NCBI RefSeq assembly: GCF_016861975.1 | Contig: NZ_BOMB01000017.1 | Span: 1-64,000, forward strand | Reading direction: 5' to 3' | DNA: 64,000 bases | Source: Actinocatenispora rupis | Lineage (GTDB): Bacteria > Actinomycetota > Actinomycetes > Mycobacteriales > Micromonosporaceae | Shown here: piece after piece, positions 1 to 8,148 of the stretch | Layout: every line of letters starts with the position of its first letter | Position numbering within the stretch: position 1 is the first letter of the stretch | Translations under genes and position numbers: made by a program | Notes under the pieces: model-generated | Seen by the model: the letters and a program-made list of their open reading frames with translations, nothing else | What the model was told of the DNA's origin: nothing | Database searches by the model: none

Positions 1-13
1 TCGTGCGTCGTGC

Positions 14-50
14 CTCATGAGTGTTCCGGCGAAGGGGGAACGCTCATGAG
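14..50 (+). promoter_or_regulatory. Hairpin enclosing RBS and start codon of pntAB
   Basis: Bases 14-27 (CTCATGAGTGTTCC) pair with 37-50 (GGAACGCTCATGAG) as a 14-bp stem with one G.U pair (22/42) and a 9-base loop. The purine-rich Shine-Dalgarno (31-38) lies in the loop and inner stem, and the ATG at 46 lies in the outer stem. Bases 1-50 align without gaps to 8099-8148, 42 of 50 identical, in front of an ABC permease. Stem pairs 19/45 and 20/44 change in compensation between the copies, and 22/42 changes from U.G to U-A. A hairpin that could mask translation initiation is visible; regulation by it is inference. Confidence 0.7.
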
Positions 51-324
51 CGTGGCGCTGCTGACCGACCTGACCGTGTTCGTTCTCGCGGTACTGGTCG
101 GCTTCGAGGTGATCAGCAAGGTGCCGGCGACGCTGCACACGCCGCTGATGTCCGGGGCGAACTCGATCCACGGCATCATCCTGATCGGCGTCATGATCAT
201 CGCGGGGGAGGCCAGGACCGTCCCCGAGTACGCGCTCGTGGCGGTGGCCGCCGCGTTCGCCACCGCGAACGTCGTCGGCGGCTACCTGGTGACCGACCGG
301 ATGCTGGAGATGTTCCGGCGATGA
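46..324 (+). CDS. pntAB: NAD(P) transhydrogenase alpha subunit, part 2 (membrane)
   Basis: Small membrane subunit of the proton-translocating transhydrogenase, which moves hydride between NADH and NADP+ at the expense of the proton gradient. The 92-residue product is almost entirely hydrophobic, with about three helices, and carries the conserved segment LHTPLMSGANSIHG near residues 30-43. An upstream frame allows a start at 10, but the ATG at 46 follows a strong GAAGGGGG and matches the family N-terminus. The stop overlaps the pntB start (ATGA at 321). The soluble alpha-1 subunit should lie before the window edge. Family assignment is secure. Confidence 0.93.
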   Translation: MSVALLTDLTVFVLAVLVGFEVISKVPATLHTPLMSGANSIHGIILIGVMIIAGEARTVPEYALVAVAAAFATANVVGGYLVTDRMLEMFRR

Positions 325-1718
325 CGGCCACGGAGACGGTGATCCGGCTCGGCTACCTGCTCGCCGCGGTGGCCTTCGTACTCGGCCTGCACCTGATGAA
401 CTCGCCGGCCACGGCGCGCCGCGGCAACCTCGTGTCGGCCGGCGGCATGGCGCTCGCCGTCGTCCTGACCGTCTGGCACCTGGCGACCGACCGCCCCGGC
501 GCGACCGGCCCCCTGGTACTCGCGGCCGGCGTGCTCGTCGGCGGGGTGGCCGGCGCGCTGCTCGCCCGGCGGGTCGCGATGACCGCGATGCCGCAGCTGG
601 TCAGCCTGTTCAACGCGGTCGGCGGCGGGGCGGCGGCGCTGGTCGCGGTCGCCGAGTACGCCCGGCTGGCGGGCGGCCCGGTGGGCGTGCGGACGACGCT
701 GACGACCGTACTGGACGTGGTGATCGGCGCGACCACGTTCACCGGGTCGCTGGTGGCGGCCGGCAAGTTGCAGGGCTGGGTGACCGGGAGTCCGGTGCTG
801 TTCCCCGGCCGCCGGGCCGTCGGCCTCACCCTCGTCGCCGTCGTACTCGCCGGAGCGGTGTGGCTGTTCGTCGCCCCCAGCGTCGCCGTACTCGTCGTGG
901 TCATCGTGGCGGCCGCGGCGTTCGGGGTGGTGATGGTGCTGCCGATCGGCGGCGCGGACATGCCGGTGGTGATCTCGCTGCTGAACGCGTTCACCGGGAC
1001 GGCGGTGGCGATGGCCGGCTTCGTTCTCGACTCGACCGCGCTGATCATCGCCGGCGCGCTGGTCGGCGCGTCCGGCACCATCCTGACCAAGCTGATGGCC
1101 GACGCGATGAACCGCTCCGTCGTCTCCGTACTGGTCGGCGGGTTCGGCACCGGGGACGGCCCGGCCGCCGCCGTCGCCGCCACCGCCGTACGCCGCACCA
1201 CCGTGGACGACGCCGCGATCCAGCTGGCGTACGCGCGGAAGGTGATCGTGGTCCCCGGGTACGGGCTGGCCGCGGCGCAGGCGCAGCACGAACTGAGCGC
1301 GCTGGCCGACCTGCTCGGCGGGCGCGGCGTCGACGTGCGGTACGCGATCCATCCGGTCGCCGGCCGGATGCCCGGCCACATGAACGTGCTGCTCGCCGAG
1401 GCGAACGTGCCGTACCCGATGTTGCGCGAGATGGACGAGATCAACCCGGAGTTCCCGCTGGCGGACGTGGCGCTGGTGGTCGGGGCGAACGACGTGACCA
1501 ACCCGGCCGCGCGCCGCCCCGGCAACCCGGTGTCCGGCATGCCGATCCTGGACGTCGACAAGGCGCGCAGCGTCATCGTGATCAAGCGTTCGATGGGCCA
1601 CGGGTACGCGGGCATCGACAACGAGCTGTACGCCGGGGAACGCACCTCGATGCTGTTCGCCGACGCGAAGTCCGCGTTGGCCGATCTTTCCGCCGCGGTG
1701 AAGACCCTCGTCGGCTGA
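321..1718 (+). CDS. pntB: NAD(P) transhydrogenase beta subunit
   Basis: Beta subunit of the transhydrogenase, 465 residues, the usual length. The N-terminal 270 residues hold repeated hydrophobic helices (proton channel, domain II). The C-terminal 180 residues are the NADP(H)-binding domain III: the VPGYGLAAAQAQ fingerprint, then HPVAGRMPGHMNVLLAEA, GANDVTNPAA and KRSMGHGYAG are all family hallmarks. The start is set by the 4-base overlap with pntAB, which indicates translational coupling. Partner of pntAB in the inner membrane, supplying NADPH. A much longer reading of this frame from position 21 is an artefact. Confidence 0.96.
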   Translation: MTATETVIRLGYLLAAVAFVLGLHLMNSPATARRGNLVSAGGMALAVVLTVWHLATDRPGATGPLVLAAGVLVGGVAGALLARRVAMTAMPQLVSLFNAVGGGAAALVAVAEYARLAGGPVGVRTTLTTVLDVVIGATTFTGSLVAAGKLQGWVTGSPVLFPGRRAVGLTLVAVVLAGAVWLFVAPSVAVLVVVIVAAAAFGVVMVLPIGGADMPVVISLLNAFTGTAVAMAGFVLDSTALIIAGALVGASGTILTKLMADAMNRSVVSVLVGGFGTGDGPAAAVAATAVRRTTVDDAAIQLAYARKVIVVPGYGLAAAQAQHELSALADLLGGRGVDVRYAIHPVAGRMPGHMNVLLAEANVPYPMLREMDEINPEFPLADVALVVGANDVTNPAARRPGNPVSGMPILDVDKARSVIVIKRSMGHGYAGIDNELYAGERTSMLFADAKSALADLSAAVKTLVG

Positions 1719-1789
1719 ACGGCCGTCACGTTCCGGCGGGCTGCGGTGTCATGACGGGAGAGGCGTTCCACGACGAGGGGACAGTGGCC

Positions 1790-2626
1790 ATGACATCGGA
1801 CATTCTGGTCACCGGCGGCACCGGTACGCTCGGGCGCCAGCTCGTACCGCGGCTCACCGTGGCCGGTCGTACGGTCCGGGTGCTGACCCGGCACGCGCGC
1901 CCGGACACCGAGCACGTGGCGTACGCGGTGGGTGATCTGGCGACGGGGGAGGGCGTCGAGGCCGCGGTCGACGGCGTGGACGTGGTCGTGCACTGCGCCG
2001 GCACCGGCAAGGACGACGTGCCGACGACGCGGCGGCTGCTGCGCGCGCTGCAGACCGCGGGCCGTACGCCGCACCTGGTGTTCATCTCGGTCGTGGGCGC
2101 CGACGCGGTCCCGGTCGTCAGCGGCACCGACCGCGCGATGTTCGGCTACTTCGGCATGAAGGCCGCCACCGAACGGCTCGTCGCCGACTCCGGCCTGCCG
2201 TGGACCACGCTGCGCGCCACCCAGTTCCACGACCTGGTACTCACGGTCGCGCGCGGGCTGGCGAAGATGCCCGTGGTGCCGCTGCCGTCGGGGTTCCGGT
2301 TCCAGCCGGTGGAGACCGACGAGGTCGCCGAACGGCTCGCCGAGCTGACCCTGGCCGACCCGGCCGGCCTGGTACCGGACTTCGCGGGTCCGCGGGTGTG
2401 CGGCGTCGACGAGCTGATGCGGGCGTACCTGTCGGCGGTGGGGCGGCGGCGTCCGATCGTGTCGGTGCCGCTGCCGGGCGGGGCGGCCCGCGCCGTACGT
2501 GCCGGTGCGGTGCTGAACGCGGACCGCGCCGTCGGGACGCGTACCTGGGAGGAGTTCCTGGCCGAACGGCTCGGTCGACCCGCCACGGAGCCCGAGAGCC
2601 CGCGCGTTCCCGGCACCGGTGCCTAG
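1790..2626 (+). CDS. NmrA-like NAD(P)-binding oxidoreductase
   Basis: Atypical short-chain dehydrogenase of the NmrA/NAD(P)H-binding type, 278 residues. The dinucleotide motif TGGTGTLG stands at the extreme N-terminus (residues 7-14), followed by a Rossmann fold and a conserved central stretch (VFISVVGADAVP). The classical YxxxK pair is not obvious, as is common in this subgroup, so catalysis versus redox sensing cannot be decided. ATG 1790 is chosen because GAGGGG precedes it and the Rossmann motif follows directly; an in-frame ATG at 1751 would add 13 non-conserved residues. It stands alone downstream of pntB, about 70 bases away. Substrate unknown. Confidence 0.8.
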   Translation: MTSDILVTGGTGTLGRQLVPRLTVAGRTVRVLTRHARPDTEHVAYAVGDLATGEGVEAAVDGVDVVVHCAGTGKDDVPTTRRLLRALQTAGRTPHLVFISVVGADAVPVVSGTDRAMFGYFGMKAATERLVADSGLPWTTLRATQFHDLVLTVARGLAKMPVVPLPSGFRFQPVETDEVAERLAELTLADPAGLVPDFAGPRVCGVDELMRAYLSAVGRRRPIVSVPLPGGAARAVRAGAVLNADRAVGTRTWEEFLAERLGRPATEPESPRVPGTGA

Positions 2627-2636
2627 ACTGGGCCGA

Positions 2637-3140
2637 ATGCGAAGTGCTGAGCTGCTGGCCGACGCGTTCGGCCGGATCCGGGGGCTCGTCCGGGGCGCGG
2701 TCGACGGGCTGTCCGCCGACCAGCTCGCGGCGCGGCCCGACGACGAGGCCAACTCGATCGCCTGGCTCGTCTGGCATCTCACCCGGATCCAGGACGACCA
2801 CGTCGCCGACGCCGCGGACACCGGGCAGGTGTGGCACGAGGGGTGGGCGGAGCGGTTCGCGTTGCCGTTCGCCCCGTCGGCCACCGGGTACGGGCACTCC
2901 GCGGCCGACGTCGCCGCCGTGCGCGCGGACGCCGACCTGCTCGTCGGGTACCACGAGGCGGTGCACGAGCGGACCCTCGCGTACGTCGAGGGGTTGACGG
3001 ACGCGGACCTGGACCGGATCGTCGACGAGCGCTGGGATCCGCCGGTGAGCCTCGGCGTACGGCTCGTCAGCGTGGTCTCCGACGACCTGCAGCACGCCGG
3101 CCAGGCGGCGTACCTGCGCGGATTGCTGTTGCGGCGGTGA
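2637..3140 (+). CDS. DinB-fold protein, DUF664 / mycothiol-transferase-like
   Basis: A four-helix-bundle protein of the DinB/YfiT superfamily, 167 residues. The segment IAWLVWHLTRIQDDHVAD (about residues 40-57) and the late QHAGQAAYLRG supply histidines of the expected metal site. In actinomycetes this group is linked to mycothiol-dependent transfer and detoxification, but the substrate here is unknown. ATG 2637 begins ten bases after the preceding stop; an in-frame GTG-type start at 2619 would overlap the upstream gene and add six unconserved residues. Likely cytoplasmic. Family confident, function only general. Confidence 0.82.
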   Translation: MRSAELLADAFGRIRGLVRGAVDGLSADQLAARPDDEANSIAWLVWHLTRIQDDHVADAADTGQVWHEGWAERFALPFAPSATGYGHSAADVAAVRADADLLVGYHEAVHERTLAYVEGLTDADLDRIVDERWDPPVSLGVRLVSVVSDDLQHAGQAAYLRGLLLRR

Positions 3141-3165
3141 CGGTCCGGCCGGCACCCTGAGCGCC

Positions 3166-3873
3166 GTGTGGGAGAGGGTGACCGTCGGGCTGTCCGGCGC
3201 GGCCGTACACCGGCGCGACGGCGTGTACCGCAAGGAGTCCGCCGATCCGCGCCACGACCTGGTCGGCGAGGGCGAACGGCTGACCTGGCTGCGGGCGCAC
3301 GGCATCCCGGCCGCGGAGGTCCTCGACTGCCGGCCCGGCCTGCTCGTCACCCGGGAGGTACCGGGGCGCTCGGCCGCGGAGGAGTGGCCCGCGTCGGCGC
3401 GCGACCGGATCGTCGACGGCCTCGCCGACGTACTCCGCGCCCTGCACTCGCTGCCCGTCGCGGACTGCCCGTTCGACCGCCGGCTGGCCGTGACCGTACC
3501 GGCGGCGCTGGCGGCGGCCGTCGACCTCGACGACCTCGACGACGAACGTACCGGCCGGACCCGCGACGAGCTCGCCGCCGAACTGACCGCGACCCGGCCG
3601 GACCGCGAGGACCTGGCGGTCTGCCACGGCGACCCGTGCGTCCCGAACGTGCTGTTCGATCCGGCGACGCTGCGGCCGACCGGGCTGATCGACGCCGGGC
3701 GTCTCGGCGTCGCCGACCGCTGGCTCGACCTGGCCATCGCCACCCGGTCGCTCGTCTCCGACCTGAACCCGCAGTACGGGCCGGTCGCCGCCGACCGTTT
3801 CCTCGCCCGGTACGGGATCGCCCCCGACCCGGCGAAGACCGCGTTCTACCGCCTGCTCGACGAGTTCTTCTGA
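3166..3873 (+). CDS. APH(3')-like aminoglycoside phosphotransferase
   Basis: Kinase-fold phosphotransferase of 235 residues. The catalytic loop CHGDPCVPN and the metal-binding segment IDAGRLGVADRWLDLA match the APH(3') pattern (HGDxCxPN and IDxGRxGxADRYxD). The protein ends in FYRLLDEFF, close to the characteristic YRLLDELF terminus of APH(3') enzymes. It is a little shorter than the usual 255-270 residues. GTG 3166 keeps the nucleotide loop WERVTVGLSGAAVHR. ATP-dependent phosphorylation of an aminoglycoside 3'-hydroxyl is the family reaction; actual resistance is not shown. It sits in ordinary chromosomal context with no mobile element nearby. Confidence 0.8.
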   Translation: MWERVTVGLSGAAVHRRDGVYRKESADPRHDLVGEGERLTWLRAHGIPAAEVLDCRPGLLVTREVPGRSAAEEWPASARDRIVDGLADVLRALHSLPVADCPFDRRLAVTVPAALAAAVDLDDLDDERTGRTRDELAAELTATRPDREDLAVCHGDPCVPNVLFDPATLRPTGLIDAGRLGVADRWLDLAIATRSLVSDLNPQYGPVAADRFLARYGIAPDPAKTAFYRLLDEFF

Positions 3874-3952
3874 CGGCCCCGCGCCGGTCGGTGCGCGGGC
3901 CCGCGCGGCTCCACCCGGCGCCCGGTCACGCGCGGGTCCACCGGGCGTTGGG

Positions 3953-4549
3953 TCAGGCGCTGGCGTACAGGAAGAGGTGGGTTTCGGTGGTGTCGCCGAG
4001 CGCGGTGGTCCGCCGGTGCAGGGCGCGGACGGTGAAGCCGGCGGCCTCGACCGCGGCGCGCAGCGCGCCCGCGGGCAGCGCCGACACGCGCACCGGTACG
4101 CCGAGGAAGTCGACCGGCACGTCGTCGAGATCGCCGTCGACCATGCCGAGCGCGAGCAGCCGCGGGCCGCGCAGCCGGTCGCGCAGCCCCGCCAGCGTCG
4201 GCGTGAACGCGGCGCGCGGCAGCATCAGCAGCGAGAAGAACGCGGCGACCGCGTCGATCTCGCCCACCGCGTCCGGCACGGCGCGCAGGTCGCCGAGGTG
4301 GTACTCGGCGTCCGGTGCGTTGCGGCGGGCCAGATCCAGCATCCGCGCCGAGCTGTCCACGCCGACCACGGCCAGCCCGCCGGCGGTGAGCTGGCGCGCG
4401 GTCGGCAGCCCGGAGCCGCAGCCGAGATCGAGTACCCGGGCCGGGCGCGGCAGCTCGTCGAGCAGCCACCGGCCGGCGGCGAGCTGCCCGGTGCGGTCCT
4501 GGAACGACTCGTCGTACCGCTCGGCGATCAGGTCGAAGGGCTCCGTCAT
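3953..4549 (-). CDS. Class I SAM-dependent methyltransferase
   Basis: 198-residue methyltransferase. Motif I is VLDLGCGSGLPTARQL (about residues 39-54), followed by the acidic residue of motif II in VVGVDSSARMLDLA and a motif III-like HLGDLRAVPDAVGEIDAV. These give the AdoMet pocket of the Methyltransf_25/11 type; the acceptor cannot be told from sequence. Convergent with the phosphotransferase gene (79 bases between) and downstream of the exporter gene, from which it is separated by an inverted-repeat terminator. The C-terminal part (VRALHRRTTALGDTTETHLF) is typical of small actinobacterial methyltransferases of unknown substrate. Confidence 0.85.
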   Translation of the reverse strand: MTEPFDLIAERYDESFQDRTGQLAAGRWLLDELPRPARVLDLGCGSGLPTARQLTAGGLAVVGVDSSARMLDLARRNAPDAEYHLGDLRAVPDAVGEIDAVAAFFSLLMLPRAAFTPTLAGLRDRLRGPRLLALGMVDGDLDDVPVDFLGVPVRVSALPAGALRAAVEAAGFTVRALHRRTTALGDTTETHLFLYASA

Positions 4550-4629
4550 CCGCCCATCATGCCGCCGGATCCGCCGGCCGTCACCCCGACTCTCCGGAGC
4601 CCGTGCAGCCGTTCGGATCCGTGCCGCGG

Positions 4630-4666
4630 CAACGGATCCCGCGACCGGGGTGCGCGGGATCCGTTG
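4630..4666 (-). terminator. 14-bp perfect inverted repeat after the ThrE gene
   Basis: CAACGGATCCCGCG (4630-4643) and CGCGGGATCCGTTG (4653-4666) are perfectly complementary with a 9-base loop. The element lies just past the stop of the exporter gene and ahead of the methyltransferase gene, both read leftwards. It belongs to the GGATCCGTTG repeat family found at other gene ends in the window. No U-tract follows, as is usual in actinomycetes. Terminator function is inferred. Confidence 0.65.
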
Positions 4667-4687
4667 GGCGGCAAGGGATTCGTCCGG

Positions 4688-6085
4688 TCAGTAGCCCCGG
4701 GTACGGCGGGCGGCGGGGCGCCGGCGCGGGCTGGTGCCGACCGTACCGCCGCGGCGGAACGCGCGGACGAGCTCGCCGCCGAGGCTGATCCCCGCGGCCA
4801 GCGCGAACGCCGTCGCCAGCGCGGTGAACAGGCTGAGCAGCCCCTGGTTGAGATCGTTGTGGCTGATCTGGAGCAGCCCGCGGTAGAGCGGGGTACCGGG
4901 CAGCAGCGGACCGATCAACGGCACCGTGTACGGCAGGGCGGGGGAGCGGTGCCGCGCGGCGATCAGGTGCGCGACGAGGCCGACCACGGCGGCGGACACG
5001 CCGGCGGCCAGTACCGGCATGACGTCCGCGGTGCGGAGTGCCACGTACAGCAGCCAGATGGCGCCGCCGCCGATCCCGGCGGTCAGCAGCGCGCGGCGCG
5101 GCACGGCGAGCGAGATCGCGAACGTCACCGACATCGCCACCGCGCCCAGTACCGGCACCGGCCCGGCCGACGGCAGCGAGGTCGGCAGGTCCTCCACGGA
5201 CAGCGGCAGGCCGAGGTGGATCGCCGCGTACACGGTCAGGCCGACGCCGGTGACCAGCGCCGCGACGATGAAGAACACCTCCAGCAGCCGGGCGCCGGCC
5301 GACACCATCGCGCCGGAGATGCCGTCCTGGACGGCGGCGACCAGCGGCCGGCCGGGCAGCAGCGCCATGATCGCGCCGACCACCACCGCGGACGCCTGCA
5401 CCGGCAGACCGGCCGCGATCACCAGCACCGCGATCAGCGAACCGATCGCCGCGCCCACGGCCAGCTGGTAGAACTCGGCGATGCCGCGCCGGCCCAGCCA
5501 CGCGCCTGCCCGGTCGGCCACCAGCGTCGCGGCGAACGCGATCCCGGCCACCATCGCGCCACCGCCGGACAGTACCGACGCCGACGCGGAGATCAACGGC
5601 AGCGACAGCGTGATCAACAGCCCCGGGTACGGCGGGCGGGCGCGCTTGATCGCGCGCAGCCGGTCGAACGCGGCGTCGAGGTCGACGAGCCCGAGCGCGG
5701 CCTGCTCGACGAGCTGGTGGGTGGCGGCGAGCCGCTCGTAGTCGGGCAGCCGGCGCCGCACCGAGCGCTCGCCGGTGACCGGCGGCGCGCCGTCGGTGGG
5801 TACGCAGGACAGCGAGATCGCGGTGAACGTGACGGCCGCCTCGGACCGGGGCAGCCCGTACGCCACGGACAGGCTGCGCATCGCCTCGCTGACGTTCTCC
5901 GTCGCCTCGCCGGACGCCAGCAGCAGTTCGCCGACCCGCAACGCCAGATCCATCGCCCGGTACGTCTCCGCCGCGGCCGCCTCGTCCGGCTCGTCGTGGA
6001 CGTACGCCCGACCGGCGGCACGCTCCCTGACCCGCTCCCAGACGGAGCGGGCCCGGCGGCCGGTACGGGGCATGGTCTGTGTCAT
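4688..6085 (-). CDS. Threonine/serine exporter family protein (ThrE-like)
   Basis: Integral membrane exporter, 465 residues, close to the 489 of Corynebacterium ThrE. The soluble N-terminus (about 1-60) is charged. The DUF1212 half follows, with the conserved LLLASGEATENVSEAMRSL and SLSCVP segments and a helix bundle, and then the DUF3815 half from about residue 310 with five further helices. Such proteins export threonine and serine using the proton motive force. The start ATG at 6085 is preceded by GGGAAGG. The gene is divergent from a methyltransferase with 159 bases between. The charged tail is unconserved. Substrate is inferred from family. Confidence 0.88.
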   Translation of the reverse strand: MTQTMPRTGRRARSVWERVRERAAGRAYVHDEPDEAAAAETYRAMDLALRVGELLLASGEATENVSEAMRSLSVAYGLPRSEAAVTFTAISLSCVPTDGAPPVTGERSVRRRLPDYERLAATHQLVEQAALGLVDLDAAFDRLRAIKRARPPYPGLLITLSLPLISASASVLSGGGAMVAGIAFAATLVADRAGAWLGRRGIAEFYQLAVGAAIGSLIAVLVIAAGLPVQASAVVVGAIMALLPGRPLVAAVQDGISGAMVSAGARLLEVFFIVAALVTGVGLTVYAAIHLGLPLSVEDLPTSLPSAGPVPVLGAVAMSVTFAISLAVPRRALLTAGIGGGAIWLLYVALRTADVMPVLAAGVSAAVVGLVAHLIAARHRSPALPYTVPLIGPLLPGTPLYRGLLQISHNDLNQGLLSLFTALATAFALAAGISLGGELVRAFRRGGTVGTSPRRRPAARRTRGY

Positions 6086-6244
6086 CGGATCCTTCCCGGG
6101 CAGGGGGGAACGGCGGCGAAAGCCGTTGGCGTATCAGGGAATGGGAGGTGCCTCGGGCCACCAGGGGCCACGTGTCTCAGTGTAGGAACGTCGGTGCCCC
6201 GCCGTACAATTCCGCCCCGGTGATCTCCGTCATCGGGAGGCGGC

Positions 6245-6853
6245 ATGGACTGGCAGGGCTGGCACGGCGAGTACGACGACCCGGGTTCGGAGCTGTCGCG
6301 GCGGCTGGCGGTGGTGGCCGACCGGGTCCGCCGTGCCGCGCCGCGCCGGCTGGTGTCGATCTGCGCGGGGCAGGGCCGGGACGTGCTCGCCGGACTGACT
6401 GGATCCGTTGCACCACAACACATCTCGGGTCGGCTGGTGGAGCTCGACGAGGCCAGCGTGGCGTACGCGCGCGCCGGTCTCGCCGCCGCCGGACTGACCG
6501 GCGTGGAGGTGCGGTGCGCCGACGCCGGCACCACCGACGCGTACGTGGGGGCCGTGCCGGCGGACCTGGTGCTGTGCTGCGGCGTGTTCGGCAACGTCGC
6601 CGAGCCCGACATTCGCCGTACCGTCGAGGTTCTGCCGGCGTTCTGCGCGACCGGCGCCACCCTGCTCTGGACCCGGCACCGGCGGGAGCCGGACCGTACC
6701 GGCGCGATCCGCGGGTGGTTCGCCGCGGCCGGCTTCGACGAGCTGGAGTTCGTGGCGCCGGACGACGCCCACTTCTCGGTCGGCGTACAGCGCTGGCCCG
6801 GCACGACCCCGCCGCTGGTGCCGGGCCGCCGGCTGTTCACCTTCGTCCACTGA
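6245..6853 (+). CDS. SAM-dependent methyltransferase family protein
   Basis: 202 residues with a methyltransferase-like nucleotide fold: RRLVSICAGQGRDVLAGL (residues 35-52) is motif I with a CAGQGRD loop, GRLVELDEASVAYAR gives the ribose-binding acid, and ADLVLCCGVFGNV corresponds to motif IV. The N-terminal WQGWHGEYDDPGSELSRRL and C-terminal PGRRLFTFV match a conserved actinobacterial family of unknown substrate. ATG 6245 has GGGAGG nine bases upstream. Monocistronic, divergent from the exporter. Confidence 0.78.
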   Translation: MDWQGWHGEYDDPGSELSRRLAVVADRVRRAAPRRLVSICAGQGRDVLAGLTGSVAPQHISGRLVELDEASVAYARAGLAAAGLTGVEVRCADAGTTDAYVGAVPADLVLCCGVFGNVAEPDIRRTVEVLPAFCATGATLLWTRHRREPDRTGAIRGWFAAAGFDELEFVAPDDAHFSVGVQRWPGTTPPLVPGRRLFTFVH

Positions 6854-7080
6854 CCTCCGCCGTACCCGTGGCGGCGGTGCCGGCTCGGCTCAACCGCACC
6901 GTTTCCGCCCGCTTGCCCGGTAGGTACCCGGATGGTGTGGCCGGTGGGTGGGGGCGGGTGCGGACACGCGGGCACGCGGCAGGGCGGGAGGGTTCTGGAC
7001 GGGCAGTGGCAAACCGGGCAGGATCATGGGGCATTCGACGCCGGGGTCGGCGACGCCGCCGGCCGGACACAGGAGGTCGC

Positions 7081-8070
7081 ATGATCCGACGACGTGGACG
7101 GTGGTGGGGTGCCGCGGCGGTGTTGCTCGTCCTCGCCGCGGCCGGCTGTTCGAACCGGGTGGACATCGGTGCCGCCGGGCCCGCCGCGACGCCGGCGGCG
7201 AAGACCGGCGGCCGGCTGACCGTCGCGGTGGTGACGCACGGCGCGGCGGGCGACCCGTTCTGGTCGATCGTGAAGAACGGCGCGGTCCAGGCCGGCAAGG
7301 ACCTCAAGGTACGGGTGACGTACCAGGGGTCGGGGGTGCCGCAGACGCAGGCGCAGTTCATCGACGCGGCGGTGAACCAGCACGTGGACGGCCTGGTCGT
7401 GTCGATGGCCAACCCGGACGCGCTGAAGGCGTCGGTCGAGCGGGCCGTACACGCCGGGATTCCGGTGATCACGATCAACTCGGGCGGCGACAAGTCGGTC
7501 CAGTTCGGCGCGATCACGCACGTCGGTCAGGACGAGACGATCGCCGGCCGGGCCGCCGGGAAGCGGCTCGCCGACGCGGGTGTGAAGCACGCCATCTGCG
7601 TCGTCCACGAGGCCGGCAACATCGGACTGACGCAGCGCTGCCAGGGTGCCGCGCAGGGGCTCGGCGGCCGGCTCGACACCGTACAGGTCAACGTGAACAA
7701 CCTGGCGCAGGCCCAGGCCACGCTGCGGGCGAAGCTGACCGCCGACCACTCGATCGGCGCCGTACTCACGCTCAACCCGGCGATCGCGACCGCCGCGGTG
7801 GCCGCCGAGTCCGGCAGCGGGTCGTCGGCGAAGATCGCCACGTTCGACCTGTCCGGTGACGTGACGACGGCGATCGAGCAGGGCCGGATCCAGTTCGCCG
7901 TCGACCAGCAGCCCTACCTCCAGGGGTACCTGCCGGTGCAGATGCTGCGGCTGTACCACGACAACGACAACACGGTGGGCGGCGGACAGCCGGTGCTGAC
8001 CGGGCCGGGCTTCGTCACGAAGGCGAACGCCGCCAAGGTCGCCGAGCTCGCCAAGCGGGGCACCCGATGA
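7081..8070 (+). CDS. Sugar-binding lipoprotein of an ABC importer
   Basis: Periplasmic-binding-protein type 4 (ribose/galactose class), 329 residues. The lipoprotein signal peptide ends in LAAAGC with the lipid-anchored Cys at residue 23. The mature domain opens with GRLTVAVVTHGAAGDPFWSIVKNGA, a classic first sugar-contact strand, and later IDAAVNQHVDGLVVSMANPDAL and VITINSGGD. The start follows a near-perfect AGGAGGT at 7071. It heads an importer: permease 73 bases downstream, then the ATPase. A 227-base upstream region should hold the promoter, but no operator was recognised. Probable pentose or hexose ligand; identity unknown. Confidence 0.9.
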   Translation: MIRRRGRWWGAAAVLLVLAAAGCSNRVDIGAAGPAATPAAKTGGRLTVAVVTHGAAGDPFWSIVKNGAVQAGKDLKVRVTYQGSGVPQTQAQFIDAAVNQHVDGLVVSMANPDALKASVERAVHAGIPVITINSGGDKSVQFGAITHVGQDETIAGRAAGKRLADAGVKHAICVVHEAGNIGLTQRCQGAAQGLGGRLDTVQVNVNNLAQAQATLRAKLTADHSIGAVLTLNPAIATAAVAAESGSGSSAKIATFDLSGDVTTAIEQGRIQFAVDQQPYLQGYLPVQMLRLYHDNDNTVGGGQPVLTGPGFVTKANAAKVAELAKRGTR

Positions 8071-8111
8071 GCGAGCGTCAGCGAGCGAGTCAGAAGCATC
8101 GTGCGTCGTGC
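8071..8111 (+). repeat. GCGAGCG repeat upstream of the permease hairpin
   Basis: Directly after the stop of the binding-protein gene, GCGAGCG occurs at 8071-8077 and again at 8081-8087, followed by GTCAGAAGCATCGTGCGTCGTGC-like sequence that also opens this window (1-13). Together with the hairpin at 8112-8148 it forms a modular intergenic cassette. Micromonosporaceae genomes often carry GAGCG-rich intergenic repeats of this style (recollection, not searched). Confidence 0.55.
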
Positions 8112-8148
8112 CTCATCGGTGTTGCGACGAAGGAGGAACACCGATGAG
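8112..8148 (+). promoter_or_regulatory. Hairpin enclosing RBS and start codon of the permease
   Basis: CTCATCGGTGTT (8112-8123) and AACACCGATGAG (8137-8148) form a perfect 12-bp stem. The 13-base loop holds the whole Shine-Dalgarno GAAGGAGG, and the ATG at 8144 is in the stem. It is the counterpart of the hairpin at 14-50, with compensatory stem changes. If formed in the mRNA, it would present the ribosome site in the loop but pair the start codon. Function inferred. Confidence 0.7.

Noticed and set aside
1751-1789. Earlier ATG for the NmrA-like gene
   Set aside because: Adds 13 residues ahead of the Rossmann motif with no family support; the ATG at 1790 has a better ribosome site.
353-2884. 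Long leftward open frame of 843 codons
   Set aside because: It is antisense to pntB, the NmrA-like gene and the DinB gene, which carry clear motifs. Its product is low-complexity Arg/Pro/Thr-rich, as antisense frames in high-GC DNA usually are.
8071-8111. GAGCG repeats considered as a CRISPR-like array
   Set aside because: Only two short units and no spacer structure or cas genes.
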